13,373 nucleotides of DNA, from NCBI GenBank assembly GCA_964425315.1, contig CAYRNB010000083.1:1-13373 (forward strand). Direction: 5' to 3'. Under the pieces are notes generated by a model. The model had not been told where the DNA came from, ran no database searches, and saw only the letters and a list, made by a program, of their open reading frames with translations. Made by a program: the position numbers and the translations under genes. The DNA is from Rhodoblastus sp964425315 (GTDB lineage Bacteria; Pseudomonadota; Alphaproteobacteria; Rhizobiales; Beijerinckiaceae). Each line of letters begins with the position of its first letter. The stretch's first letter is position 1. This document shows, one piece after another, positions 1 through 6,663 of this stretch.

Positions 1-1623
1 CTAGCTCCCAAACATCCGCGCGATCCGGCCGAGCCGCGCGTCGGCGCTGGTCGCCTCGCCGCGGACATTCGCCGAATAATGCGAGGCGTTCAGTTCGCCG
101 GCGCAGGCCTTGCGCGCAAAGGCGATGAGGTGCCTGGCGAGAACCGCGGTGGCGAGCAGCTCCTCGATCTTGCCCGCCTTCAGCCGCGGCCAGGCATAGG
201 CCCAGAAGATGCGGCGATAATCGGCGACAATTCCCATTTTCCATAAAATCATCGTCAGCATGGTCAGGCCGCGCCTGACGTCCTTGGCGGTGACCGAGCC
301 GGGCGGGCGGGTTTGCGGCCGGCGGTTGGGATAGGTGACGCGCGCCTGATGGTCGTAGCGGGCGAAGAGCCGCGCCGGTTCGTAGATATGGCCGAGGCAA
401 TGGCGCCAGTCGGCGACCACTTCCGCATAGGGGCGTTTGAAGACCACATTGGATTCGCGGTCCTCGTCGGCGTTCAGGCGGTTTTCGCGCGCGAGCCGAT
501 CCCACAGCGGCGATCTGGGCAGGGCCTGCAGCAGATTGAGCGTCAGAAACGGAATTTGCGTCGCTTCGATAAATTCGACGATGCGCGCCGGCGTTTGCGG
601 TCCGTCGGTGTCGAGGCCCATGATAATGCCGGCGACCACCTCCATCCCCCGGGCGTTGAGCCGCCGCACCGCCTCGTCGATCGGCATCCGAATGTTCTGG
701 TCCTTGGAGATGGCTTGCAGGGCCTCCTCCTCCGGTGTCTCGACGCCGCAGAAAATCGCGTTGAAATTGGCGGCGCGCAACTGATCGAGCAGGTCGTCAT
801 ATTTGGCGATATTGAGGGTCGCCTCGAAGGCGAAGGTCAGCGGAAAATGGTTGCGTTCCTGCCAGGCGACAAGATGCGGCAGGAGTTCGCGCAGGGCGCG
901 CCGGTTGCCGATGAAATTGTCGTCGACGAAATAGACCGCGGTGTTGAGGCCGCAGGCGCGCAATTTGTCGAGCTCGGCCACGATCCTCTGAGGCGATTTG
1001 AGCCGCGGCACGCGTCCGTAAAGGCCGGGAATGTCGCAGAATTCGCAGGTGTAGGGACATCCGCTGGAAAATTGCATCGATCCGAGGAAATAGCGGTCGA
1101 AACTGACCAGCTCATAGGCGGGCATGGGGAAGGAATCGAGCGGAGTCCGTTCCTTGGTCTCGAATCGCATCTGGCGCGGCGGTCGGGCGCAATCCTGCGC
1201 CAGATGCGCGAAAAGCGCCTCGGTGGCGTCGCCCATTTCGCCGATATGGAGAAAATCGGCTTCCGGATAGAGTTCCGGGCAGGAGGAGACCGAGGGGCCG
1301 CCGAGAACCGCCGGTTTGCCGTGATGATGCGCACGGGCGCAGATTTCACCGATCTGGCGGCGCTGCACATGCATGCCGCTGACGAAAACGGCGTCCGCCC
1401 AGCTATAATCGGACTCCTGCGCCGGGGCGATATTTTCGTCGACGAAGCGGACTTGCCATTGCTTCGGCAGCGCCGCGGCTATGACCAGCAAGCCTTGCGG
1501 CGGCATGAAGGCGCGCAAGCCCGCGGTCACGTCATAGGCGAAGTCGAACGAACCGAGCGACGGCTCATAATGCGGAAATACACAAAGAATGCGCCGCTCT
1601 CGCGGCGCGTTCGTCTCGGTCAT
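1..1623 (-). CDS. hpnP: B12-binding radical SAM protein, probable hopanoid C-2 methylase
   Basis: A 540-aa protein beginning at the ATG at 1623 and ending in TAG at 1-3. The N-terminal part (about residues 11-150) looks like a cobalamin-binding fold (VLGGPS at 106-111) without the base-off DxHxxG motif. A radical SAM domain follows, with the cluster motif CxxxCxxC at Cys189, Cys193 and Cys196. The C-terminal part resembles DUF4070. Wording such as FMPPQGLLVIAA, SGMHVQR and FSSGCPYTCEFCDIP matches what I recall of HpnP, which methylates hopanoids at C-2 using S-adenosylmethionine and cobalamin. Length fits that family (about 500-550 aa). A GTG at 1698 would add 25 residues unlike the family, while the ATG at 1623 has a GAGAG ribosome-binding site, so I prefer the ATG. 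No other hopanoid gene is in the window. It could instead be a related DUF4070 methylase with another substrate. Divergent from the CYTH-CHAD gene. Confidence 0.8.
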   Translation of the reverse strand: MTETNAPRERRILCVFPHYEPSLGSFDFAYDVTAGLRAFMPPQGLLVIAAALPKQWQVRFVDENIAPAQESDYSWADAVFVSGMHVQRRQIGEICARAHHHGKPAVLGGPSVSSCPELYPEADFLHIGEMGDATEALFAHLAQDCARPPRQMRFETKERTPLDSFPMPAYELVSFDRYFLGSMQFSSGCPYTCEFCDIPGLYGRVPRLKSPQRIVAELDKLRACGLNTAVYFVDDNFIGNRRALRELLPHLVAWQERNHFPLTFAFEATLNIAKYDDLLDQLRAANFNAIFCGVETPEEEALQAISKDQNIRMPIDEAVRRLNARGMEVVAGIIMGLDTDGPQTPARIVEFIEATQIPFLTLNLLQALPRSPLWDRLARENRLNADEDRESNVVFKRPYAEVVADWRHCLGHIYEPARLFARYDHQARVTYPNRRPQTRPPGSVTAKDVRRGLTMLTMILWKMGIVADYRRIFWAYAWPRLKAGKIEELLATAVLARHLIAFARKACAGELNASHYSANVRGEATSADARLGRIARMFGS

Positions 1624-1759
1624 GGCCACTCTCGAAGCAAGACTTTGGCCCCCGCGGCGGTTAACCGGCGCCGGCGCTGGAAGTTCCTGCGCCGCCACGA
1701 AAAAACAGTCTAGGAAAAATCCGGCGCCTTTTTTGGGCGAGTTGTTCTAGTATGGCCAA

Positions 1760-3427
1760 ATGTGGATGGCGGCCGCCTCGCGCCTTGACGGAAGCGGCGG
1801 TCTTCGTCGTTCAATGCGAGTTGTTCCCGTGGAAGATGTCGTCGAGGCCTCGACGCCTCCGGCTAAAAAGGCCAATCGCGCCGCCGCCGCGGTAAAGTCG
1901 GCGGATGAGGCGCGCGAGACGGAGGTGAAATTCACCACCGATTCCGACGGACTCGCCGCGGCTTTGGCTTCGCCCCTGTTGGGCGCGGACGGCGCCGGGG
2001 CGAACGGCCGCAAGCTGACTTCCGTCTATTACGATACGCCCGACTGGGATCTGCAAAGGAACCGCATGGCCTTGCGCCTGCGCCGCAGCGGCCGCGGCGC
2101 GCCGGTCATGACGCTTAAATGGCCGGCCGAATCCTCGGAGAGCGTTTTCGCGCGCGGCGAATTCGAGGTTCACGCGCCGAAGAGCCAGCCGGATCTGTCA
2201 TTGGTCGAAGGCGAGATCGGCGAGCATTTGCGGCGGATCGTCGGCGATAAGAAGCTCGAAGCCAAATATGAGACGCGATTCTGGCGCGTCGCGCGCCTGA
2301 TCAAATACGGCGAAGCGGAAATCGAGGCGGCTTTCGACGAAGGCGTGTTGCGCGCCGGCGAGCGCAGCCGCGCCCTGTGCGAGGTCGAGCTGGAGCTGAA
2401 ATCCGGTTCGCCGTTCGAACTCTACGAACTCGCCGCCTCCCTCGCTGAAAGCCTGCCTTTGACGCTCGACATGGTCAGCAAGGCGGAGCGCGCCTGTTAT
2501 TTCGCCACCGAGACCGCGCCGGCGCCGGTCAAGGCCAAGGCTCCCGCCTTGTCGGACGAGGTTCCGCTGGACGAGGCGATCACGCGCATTATCCTCGGCG
2601 CCTGCCGTCATTACCTGGTCAATTGGGCGCCCTTGCGCGACGGCGACCATCCCGAGGCGATCCATCAGATGCGCGTGGCGCTGCGGCGGCTGCGCGCGGT
2701 TCTCGCCATGTTCAAGCGCGTCATTCCCTGCGCCGAATTCGAGAGCTTTCGCGCCGAGGCCAAGTCGCTCGCCACCGCTATGGGCTCGGCGCGCGATTGC
2801 GACGCCCTGCGCGAAATGATCGAGACCGGCCCGCTCGGCCATTTCGGCGAGAGGAAGGATTTTTCGCCTCTGCTCGACGCTCTCGAAGCGCGTCGGCTCG
2901 ACGCCTACTCGCAGGCGCGCGCGCTTCTCGCCGCGCCGGCGCCGACCCTTTTCGCCTTGCGGCTCAACGCCTTTGTCGCCCAGCGCGGCTGGCGCAACGC
3001 TTTGTCCGGCGAAGAATTGGCCATATTGACCGAGCCGGCGGCGGACTTTGCCGCGGAGGCTTTGCAGCGGCTTTACAAGCGCGTTCTGCGCCGCGGCAAG
3101 AATCTCGCCGCGCTTCCCGACGACGCCCGCCATCAGGCGCGCATCGCCCTGAAAAACTTGCGCTATGGGTCGGAATTCTTCGCCTCTTGTTTCCGCGACA
3201 ACCGCTCCGCCGCCTTCATCCGCGCCATCGCCAATCTGCAAAACCTGCTCGGAGCGCATAATGACGCCGCCGCCGCCGATCAGTTTCTCCGCCAGGCCCA
3301 TGAGGCGGAGGCGGCGCGCGCCGCCGGCCTCGTCACCGGCTGGTTCGCTCGGGGCGCGGTCATCGCCGACGAAAATCTGACCAAGGCCTGGAAGGTTTTT
3401 CGGCGGATCGAGCCGTTTTGGCGGTAG
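1760..3427 (+). CDS. CYTH and CHAD domain protein (putative inorganic triphosphatase)
   Basis: A 555-aa two-domain protein. The CYTH domain (about residues 51-248) opens with the diagnostic ExExK motif, Glu53, Glu55 and Lys57, and has alternating acidic and basic strands (YYDTP, LRLRR, KWP, EVELELK) typical of the triphosphate tunnel fold. The CHAD domain (about 270-550) is helical and rich in His and Arg, with IHQMRVALRRLRA around His302. CYTH proteins hydrolyse triphosphates such as inorganic tripolyphosphate using divalent metal, and CHAD domains bind polyphosphate, so a cytoplasmic role in polyphosphate or triphosphate metabolism is likely. The first 50 residues are Ala/Arg-rich and unconserved in appearance. 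ATGs at 1766 and 1814 are equally possible starts, and none has a strong Shine-Dalgarno sequence. The stop lies 33 bp before the sirtuin ATG, so the two are probably cotranscribed. Confidence 0.88.
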   Translation: MWMAAASRLDGSGGLRRSMRVVPVEDVVEASTPPAKKANRAAAAVKSADEARETEVKFTTDSDGLAAALASPLLGADGAGANGRKLTSVYYDTPDWDLQRNRMALRLRRSGRGAPVMTLKWPAESSESVFARGEFEVHAPKSQPDLSLVEGEIGEHLRRIVGDKKLEAKYETRFWRVARLIKYGEAEIEAAFDEGVLRAGERSRALCEVELELKSGSPFELYELAASLAESLPLTLDMVSKAERACYFATETAPAPVKAKAPALSDEVPLDEAITRIILGACRHYLVNWAPLRDGDHPEAIHQMRVALRRLRAVLAMFKRVIPCAEFESFRAEAKSLATAMGSARDCDALREMIETGPLGHFGERKDFSPLLDALEARRLDAYSQARALLAAPAPTLFALRLNAFVAQRGWRNALSGEELAILTEPAADFAAEALQRLYKRVLRRGKNLAALPDDARHQARIALKNLRYGSEFFASCFRDNRSAAFIRAIANLQNLLGAHNDAAAADQFLRQAHEAEAARAAGLVTGWFARGAVIADENLTKAWKVFRRIEPFWR

Positions 3428-3460
3428 AGGCCGGTTTTGCCCTCGAACAGACGAGATTTC

Positions 3461-4180
3461 ATGCGCCAACTCATCGTGCTCAGCGGCAGCGGCATTTCCG
3501 CCGATTCCGGGGTCGATACATTTCGCGCTTCTGGCGCCAGCAGCCTGTGGAAGCGCTACGATCCAGGGCAGGTGTGCAATTTCGAGTGCTGGGAGAAGAA
3601 TTTCGACCTGGTGCACGAATTCTATTCGCGCCGGCGCGAAGAGCTCGCCAAAGTCCGTCCCAACCGTGCGCATAAGATGGTCGTCTCCTGGCAGAAGCGC
3701 TATGGGGCGCAATTGATCACCCAGAACGTCGACGACCTTTTCGAACGCGCCGGGGCAAGCGATGTGCTGCATGTCCACGGCTTCCTCACCTCGCTGCGGT
3801 GCTTCGGCTGCGGCGAGCGGTGGGATTGCGGCTACAGGAAATTCGATCCCTCTGCTGATAGCTGCCCCCATTGCGGCGACACCCGGCGCGTCAAGCCGGA
3901 CGTCGTCTTTTTCAACGAGCCCGCGCCGCTCTACGCCGAAATGTGGCGGCGGCTTGACGCCTTGGGACCGGACGACGTCCTGGCGGTGATCGGCACCTCG
4001 GGCGCGGTGCTGCCGATCGGCCAGATCGCCCAATATTGCCCCGCCACCAGCATCCTTTCCAATCTCGCTCCCGAACCCCTGCTGCCGGAAGAGGATTTCG
4101 ACCACGTCATGCATGGGCGGGCGGCGGAAATGGCGGAAAAGCTCGACACGCTGGTGACAAGCCTGATGGAGGCGCTCTAG
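3461..4180 (+). CDS. SIR2-family NAD-dependent protein deacylase (sirtuin)
   Basis: A 239-aa single-domain sirtuin. Visible family landmarks are the NAD-binding GSGIS at 9-13 with FR at 21-22, TQNVD at 87-91, the catalytic HG at His106, a zinc ribbon formed by Cys114, Cys117, Cys135 and Cys138, PDVVFFNE at 146-153, and GTSGAV at 178-183. Sirtuins remove acyl groups from lysines while consuming NAD, giving nicotinamide and O-acyl-ADP-ribose. The usual GAG of the Rossmann loop is GSG here, a mild deviation. The ATG at 3461 gives the normal sirtuin N-terminus. A TTG at 3437 preceded by AGAGG would add eight residues and cannot be excluded. It lies directly downstream of the CYTH-CHAD gene on the same strand. 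No deacylase sub-class can be assigned, and no defence-associated partner domain is fused to it. Confidence 0.92.
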   Translation: MRQLIVLSGSGISADSGVDTFRASGASSLWKRYDPGQVCNFECWEKNFDLVHEFYSRRREELAKVRPNRAHKMVVSWQKRYGAQLITQNVDDLFERAGASDVLHVHGFLTSLRCFGCGERWDCGYRKFDPSADSCPHCGDTRRVKPDVVFFNEPAPLYAEMWRRLDALGPDDVLAVIGTSGAVLPIGQIAQYCPATSILSNLAPEPLLPEEDFDHVMHGRAAEMAEKLDTLVTSLMEAL

Positions 4181-4221
4181 CGCCAGCGGCCGCCTCGAAT
4201 TATAATTATCTAAACCTTTTT
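4169..4221 (+). terminator. Possible weak terminator after the sirtuin gene
   Basis: The sirtuin stop codon sits inside a hairpin-forming stretch. GAGGCG (4169-4174) can pair with CGCCTC (4191-4196), or GGCGCT (4171-4176) with AGCGCC (4179-4184). An AT-rich tract and a short T run at 4217-4221 follow. The T run is about 20 nt from the stem, which is too far for a textbook intrinsic terminator, so this is tentative. Confidence 0.25.
4201..4206 (+). promoter_or_regulatory. Candidate -10 element for the 2OG oxygenase gene
   Basis: A perfect TATAAT hexamer lies in the 114-bp gap before the oxygenase gene, in a conspicuously AT-rich island (4197-4221). No good -35 hexamer is found 16-18 bp upstream (TAGCGC at 17 bp), so promoter activity is only suggested. 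A TTGACA at 4220-4225 has no matching -10 element downstream. Confidence 0.28.
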
Positions 4222-4294
4222 GACAGTCGCCGCCCGAACCGCTCGCTTTCCGCGCTCCGCAAAAGGTTTTTTGGGTTCCAGTCGCCTTGGGAGC

Positions 4295-4954
4295 ATGTCT
4301 GTGCCGCTCGAATATCTCGACCTCGAAGCTTTTAAGGCCACGCCGCTGACGCTCGAGCCGTTCAATTATCTCGTCGTCCCGCATTTCCTCAGCGACGCCG
4401 CCTGCGCCGCGATCAACAAGGACTATCCGAAAATCGCCTCCACCGGCTCCTATCCGGTTGGGCAACTCACTTTCGGACCGAATTTCCAGAAATTTCTGGA
4501 CGAATTGGCGAGCGACGAATTCCGCCAGGCTTTTGAGGCCAAATTCGGTGTCGATCTCGCCGGCCGGCCGCATACGATCACCGCGCGCGGCCGCTGCAGC
4601 CCCAAGGACGGCAAGATTCACACCGACACCAAGAGCAAGATCCTCACCATCCTCATCTATATGAACCCGGAATGGGAGCATTCCGGCGGACGCCTGCGCC
4701 TGTTGCGGTCGAACAAATCGCTCGACGATCCGATCATGGAAGTCCCGCCCTCGGCCGGCACGCTGCTGGCGTTCAAGCGGTCGGACAATTCCTGGCACGG
4801 CCATGAGTCCTTCGACGGCGAGCGCCGCGTCATCCAGTTCAACTGGGTGACGTCCGAAGGCGATCGCCGCATCGCCATGCTGCGCCATAATGTCTCGGCC
4901 GCCTTCAAACGGTTTTTCCGGCCTGGAGCGCCTCAGCCGACGCCGGACTACTGA
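4295..4954 (+). CDS. 2-oxoglutarate/Fe(II)-dependent oxygenase family protein
   Basis: A 219-aa protein of the prolyl-hydroxylase-like 2OG-Fe(II) oxygenase superfamily. The iron ligands appear as HxD (His109, Asp111) and a distal His in SWHGH (His168 or His170). Arg177 or Arg178 in the following GERRVIQFNW strand is placed to bind 2-oxoglutarate. The GGRLRLL strand at 131-137 is typical of the double-stranded beta helix. These enzymes couple decarboxylation of 2-oxoglutarate to substrate hydroxylation, and the substrate cannot be read from sequence. Location 21 bp from the convergent LpsB-like glycosyltransferase hints at envelope or polysaccharide modification, but convergent orientation is weak evidence. 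Start choice: the ATG at 4295 has GGGAG only 1 nt upstream, whereas an in-frame GTG at 4301 has the same GGGAG at a proper 7-nt spacing and would give 217 aa. An upstream TTG extension to 4220 looks like read-through of leader sequence. Confidence 0.85.
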   Translation: MSVPLEYLDLEAFKATPLTLEPFNYLVVPHFLSDAACAAINKDYPKIASTGSYPVGQLTFGPNFQKFLDELASDEFRQAFEAKFGVDLAGRPHTITARGRCSPKDGKIHTDTKSKILTILIYMNPEWEHSGGRLRLLRSNKSLDDPIMEVPPSAGTLLAFKRSDNSWHGHESFDGERRVIQFNWVTSEGDRRIAMLRHNVSAAFKRFFRPGAPQPTPDY

Positions 4955-4975
4955 TCGTCCCGCGCTTCGGCCGCG

Positions 4976-6049
4976 TCAGCCCTCTTCGAACAGCCGGCGA
5001 TAGACCGCGACGATCTCGTCGGCTTCGCGGTCGCGGTTGAAATCCCGCACGACGCGCTCTCTTGCGCGGACGCCGATCGCTTCGATCCGTTCGGGTTCGC
5101 GCATCAGCGGCTCGATCGAGGCGGCCAAAGCCTCGACGTCGCCGGTCGGCGCCAGCACGCCGGTATCGCCGTCGGCTATGACGATTTCCGCCGCGCCGGC
5201 CCGCGTCGCCACGACGGCGTTGCCGGCGGCCATGGCCTCCAGCATGGTGAGGCCGAAACCTTCCACGCGCGAGGCGAAGACGTAGATCGAAATGCGCTTG
5301 TACCAGCGCGGCACTTCCTCGATCGGCAATTCGCCAAGAAACAGGACGCGCTTTTCCAGCCCCGCCGCTTCGATTCTGTGCTTCTGCTTTTCGACGAAGG
5401 GGAGATTGTCGGCGGTGATGAGGCCGACCACCACGGCGGTGAAATCCGGATATTTCGGCAGCAGCCGGATCATCGCCTCGACAAAGAGATCGATCCCCTT
5501 CTGCTTCCGCACCCGGCCGAAAACGCCGATCCCATATTTGCCCGGCAGGCCGGTCGCGGCGAAGGCGGCGAGCCGGTCTTCGGGCGGCTTGTAGGTCTCG
5601 ACGTCGATGCCGTGATGGATGACCGTGGCGGGGAGATCGAGAAAGGAGGCGGAAATCTCGCTGGTGGCGATGATCGCGTCCATCTGGCCCATAAGAAAGC
5701 GCGTATAGCCGGAATGGCGGCGCTGGGCGGCGGAATTGAAGATGAGGGCGAAGCGGAAGCCGAGCCATTTCAACACCAGGCCGACCAGCATCTCGACGTT
5801 GCGGCGGGCGTGCCAGATGCGAACATTGTGGCGCTTGGGCGGGCGAAAGCGCAGGCGCAGGAGATCGCCGAATGTCAGGTTTTCGATGCCCGGCGGCCGG
5901 TCGGGGCCGAACCAGGCCGCGCGGCGGCGCTCGGCGATCAGCGGCGCTATGGTGCGGTTGACCGCCGTGCCGCCGGAATAACGCCAGGCCAGATTGGGAA
6001 TGATGATTTCGAGTTCGTCCAGAAAACGAGCCCTCTCGTCCCGATCCAT
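4976..6049 (-). CDS. lpsB: LpsB-like GT4 glycosyltransferase (LPS core mannosyltransferase family)
   Basis: A 357-aa GT-B fold glycosyltransferase of family 4. The C-terminal donor-binding half has GRVRKQKG (Arg179 and Lys184, the usual nucleotide-sugar phosphate contacts) and the retaining-enzyme Ex7E motif, Glu263 and Glu271, in EGFGLTMLE. The N-terminal half carries IIIPNLAWRYSG, IWHARRN and FNSAAQRRHSGYTR. These closely match my memory of rhizobial LpsB, which adds a mannose to the lipopolysaccharide core at the inner membrane, and length is the same (about 350 aa). The ATG at 6049 is preceded by AAGGGA. The same frame stays open to 6478, but that extension is low-complexity Arg-rich sequence overlapping the small cysteine-protein gene and is not coding here. 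It ends 21 bp from the convergent oxygenase gene. Sugar and acceptor specificity are inferred from family resemblance only. Confidence 0.9.
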   Translation of the reverse strand: MDRDERARFLDELEIIIPNLAWRYSGGTAVNRTIAPLIAERRRAAWFGPDRPPGIENLTFGDLLRLRFRPPKRHNVRIWHARRNVEMLVGLVLKWLGFRFALIFNSAAQRRHSGYTRFLMGQMDAIIATSEISASFLDLPATVIHHGIDVETYKPPEDRLAAFAATGLPGKYGIGVFGRVRKQKGIDLFVEAMIRLLPKYPDFTAVVVGLITADNLPFVEKQKHRIEAAGLEKRVLFLGELPIEEVPRWYKRISIYVFASRVEGFGLTMLEAMAAGNAVVATRAGAAEIVIADGDTGVLAPTGDVEALAASIEPLMREPERIEAIGVRARERVVRDFNRDREADEIVAVYRRLFEEG

Positions 6050-6135
6050 CTGTCCCTTCCCACGCCCACAGGCCTCGGCCGCGCCTCTGCTTAACCAAAA
6101 TGGCTCGGGGCGCAAGGAAAAGGACGTGTTTTTCG

Positions 6136-6405
6136 CTATTTTCGCCTCGGCTGCTCGGCGCAGACGTCGGGCCGGCGCGAGCCGCCCCCCGAAGGCCGCG
6201 CCGGAGTCTCGGCGGCGCAGGCGCCGCAAATCCACCAGCCGGCCGCCTTGGCGCAAAAGACGCAGGTCCTGTAAACGGCCGGGCGGAGAAGATCGTCGCG
6301 CGCCTGCGCGCTCTCCAGCTTCCGAATCGATTCTCCGGGAAATGTGGCTTTTTCCGCGGCTTCCTCGCAAAGCGCGTTCAAGCCGGGCTGTTTGGCTACC
6401 CGCAT
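6136..6405 (-). CDS. Small four-cysteine (zinc-ribbon-like) protein of unknown function
   Basis: An 89-aa open frame that I do not recognise. It has a CxxC-x8-CxxC arrangement (Cys48, Cys51, Cys60, Cys63) that could bind zinc or a cluster, with two Trp at 57-58 between the pairs. A charged, probably helical N-terminal half precedes it, and a short basic tail follows with a lone Cys82. Support for coding: the ATG at 6405 has GGGAGG five bases upstream, third codon positions are mostly G or C, and no other frame offers a plausible gene here. A TTG at 6435 would add ten residues but lacks that ribosome-binding site. It lies 86 bp upstream of the LpsB-like gene on the same strand, so cotranscription is possible. 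No membrane segment or signal peptide is seen. It could still be a chance frame in GC-rich DNA. Confidence 0.55.
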   Translation of the reverse strand: MRVAKQPGLNALCEEAAEKATFPGESIRKLESAQARDDLLRPAVYRTCVFCAKAAGWWICGACAAETPARPSGGGSRRPDVCAEQPRRK

Positions 6406-6501
6406 GTCGGCCTCCCATCGATCGATACGGGCCAAGGCCCGTTTCGGATTGGTCGATTCGGCGGGAGAAAAAGTTCATTGGGGCGGGGGCGCTGCGAGGC
6501 G

Positions 6502-6525
6502 GACCTATACTTTTGGGGATAGGTC
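6502..6525. promoter_or_regulatory. 7-bp dyad, candidate operator upstream of the hydrogenase operon
   Basis: GACCTAT (6502-6508) and its exact reverse complement ATAGGTC (6519-6525) are separated by 10 bp, giving half-site centres 17 bp apart. It sits about 115 bp upstream of the inferred hydrogenase transcription start and about 100 bp upstream of the divergent small cysteine gene, so it could serve either. No T run follows on either strand, so it is not an intrinsic terminator. The binding protein is unknown. Confidence 0.35.
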
Positions 6526-6551
6526 AAAATAAAAACATTAAAAATCAAAAT
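6524..6551. repeat. Direct repeat TCAAAAT spaced 21 bp
   Basis: TCAAAAT occurs at 6524-6530 and again at 6545-6551, 21 bp apart, about two helical turns on the same DNA face. The first copy overlaps the end of the GACCTAT/ATAGGTC dyad by two bases. Spacing by whole helical turns is typical of tandem activator sites, but the tract is A-rich, so chance is a real possibility. Confidence 0.3.
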
Positions 6552-6580
6552 GTTGTAACGAACGCCCGGGAAGACCCGAA

Positions 6581-6594
6581 TTAATTTAAATCAA
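6581..6594 (+). promoter_or_regulatory. FNR/FixK-type box in the hydrogenase promoter
   Basis: TTAATTTAAATCAA differs from the FNR/FixK consensus TTGAT-N4-ATCAA at a single base (A for G in the left half). Its centre (6587.5) is about 42 bp upstream of the start site implied by the -10 element at 6618-6623, matching the class II activator position near -41.5. FNR and FixK proteins switch on genes at low oxygen, which suits a hydrogenase with a standard proximal cluster. The lost G is a base normally contacted by these proteins, so binding may be weaker. Confidence 0.5.
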
Positions 6595-6617
6595 CGCGCC
6601 ACGACGGCGGTTCCCCT

Positions 6618-6623
6618 TAAAAT
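6618..6623 (+). promoter_or_regulatory. Candidate -10 element of the hydrogenase operon promoter
   Basis: TAAAAT, one mismatch from TATAAT, lies 41 bp before the first start codon, implying a transcript start near 6629-6630 and a 34-35-nt leader. No recognisable -35 hexamer is present; instead the FNR/FixK-like box ends 23 bp upstream. That is the arrangement expected for an activator-dependent promoter. No sigma-54 GG/GC signature (TGGCAC-N5-TTGC) was seen. Confidence 0.4.
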
Positions 6624-6663
6624 ATCATCATATCGTGATTTCCCTGGGCTAAAGGCTTCGCTC

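Noticed and set aside
1658..1667. Palindrome CGGTTAACCG between the divergent radical SAM and CYTH-CHAD genes
   Set aside because: It is only 10 bp, with no repeats, spacing pattern or promoter elements to support an operator; chance occurrence is likely.
313..1713. A 466-aa plus-strand open frame antisense to the radical SAM gene
   Set aside because: No domain, composition typical of a GC shadow frame, and the minus strand encodes a well-supported enzyme.
3461..4180. Sirtuin as part of an antiphage defence system
   Set aside because: It is a stand-alone catalytic sirtuin with an intact zinc ribbon and no fused or adjacent defence effector, and the neighbourhood is metabolic.
2198..4888. 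An 896-aa minus-strand open frame across the CYTH-CHAD, sirtuin and oxygenase genes
   Set aside because: It is antisense to three genes with clear family motifs. Its translation is Arg/Gly/Ala-rich without domains, which is common for antisense frames in GC-rich DNA.
4955..4975. Possible bidirectional terminator between the convergent oxygenase and lpsB genes
   Set aside because: Only a 4-bp CGCG/CGCG stem is available and there is no T run on either side.
4905..6098. A 397-aa minus-strand frame overlapping the glycosyltransferase
   Set aside because: The translation is Arg-rich low complexity in a different frame from the LpsB-like protein, whose motifs are intact.
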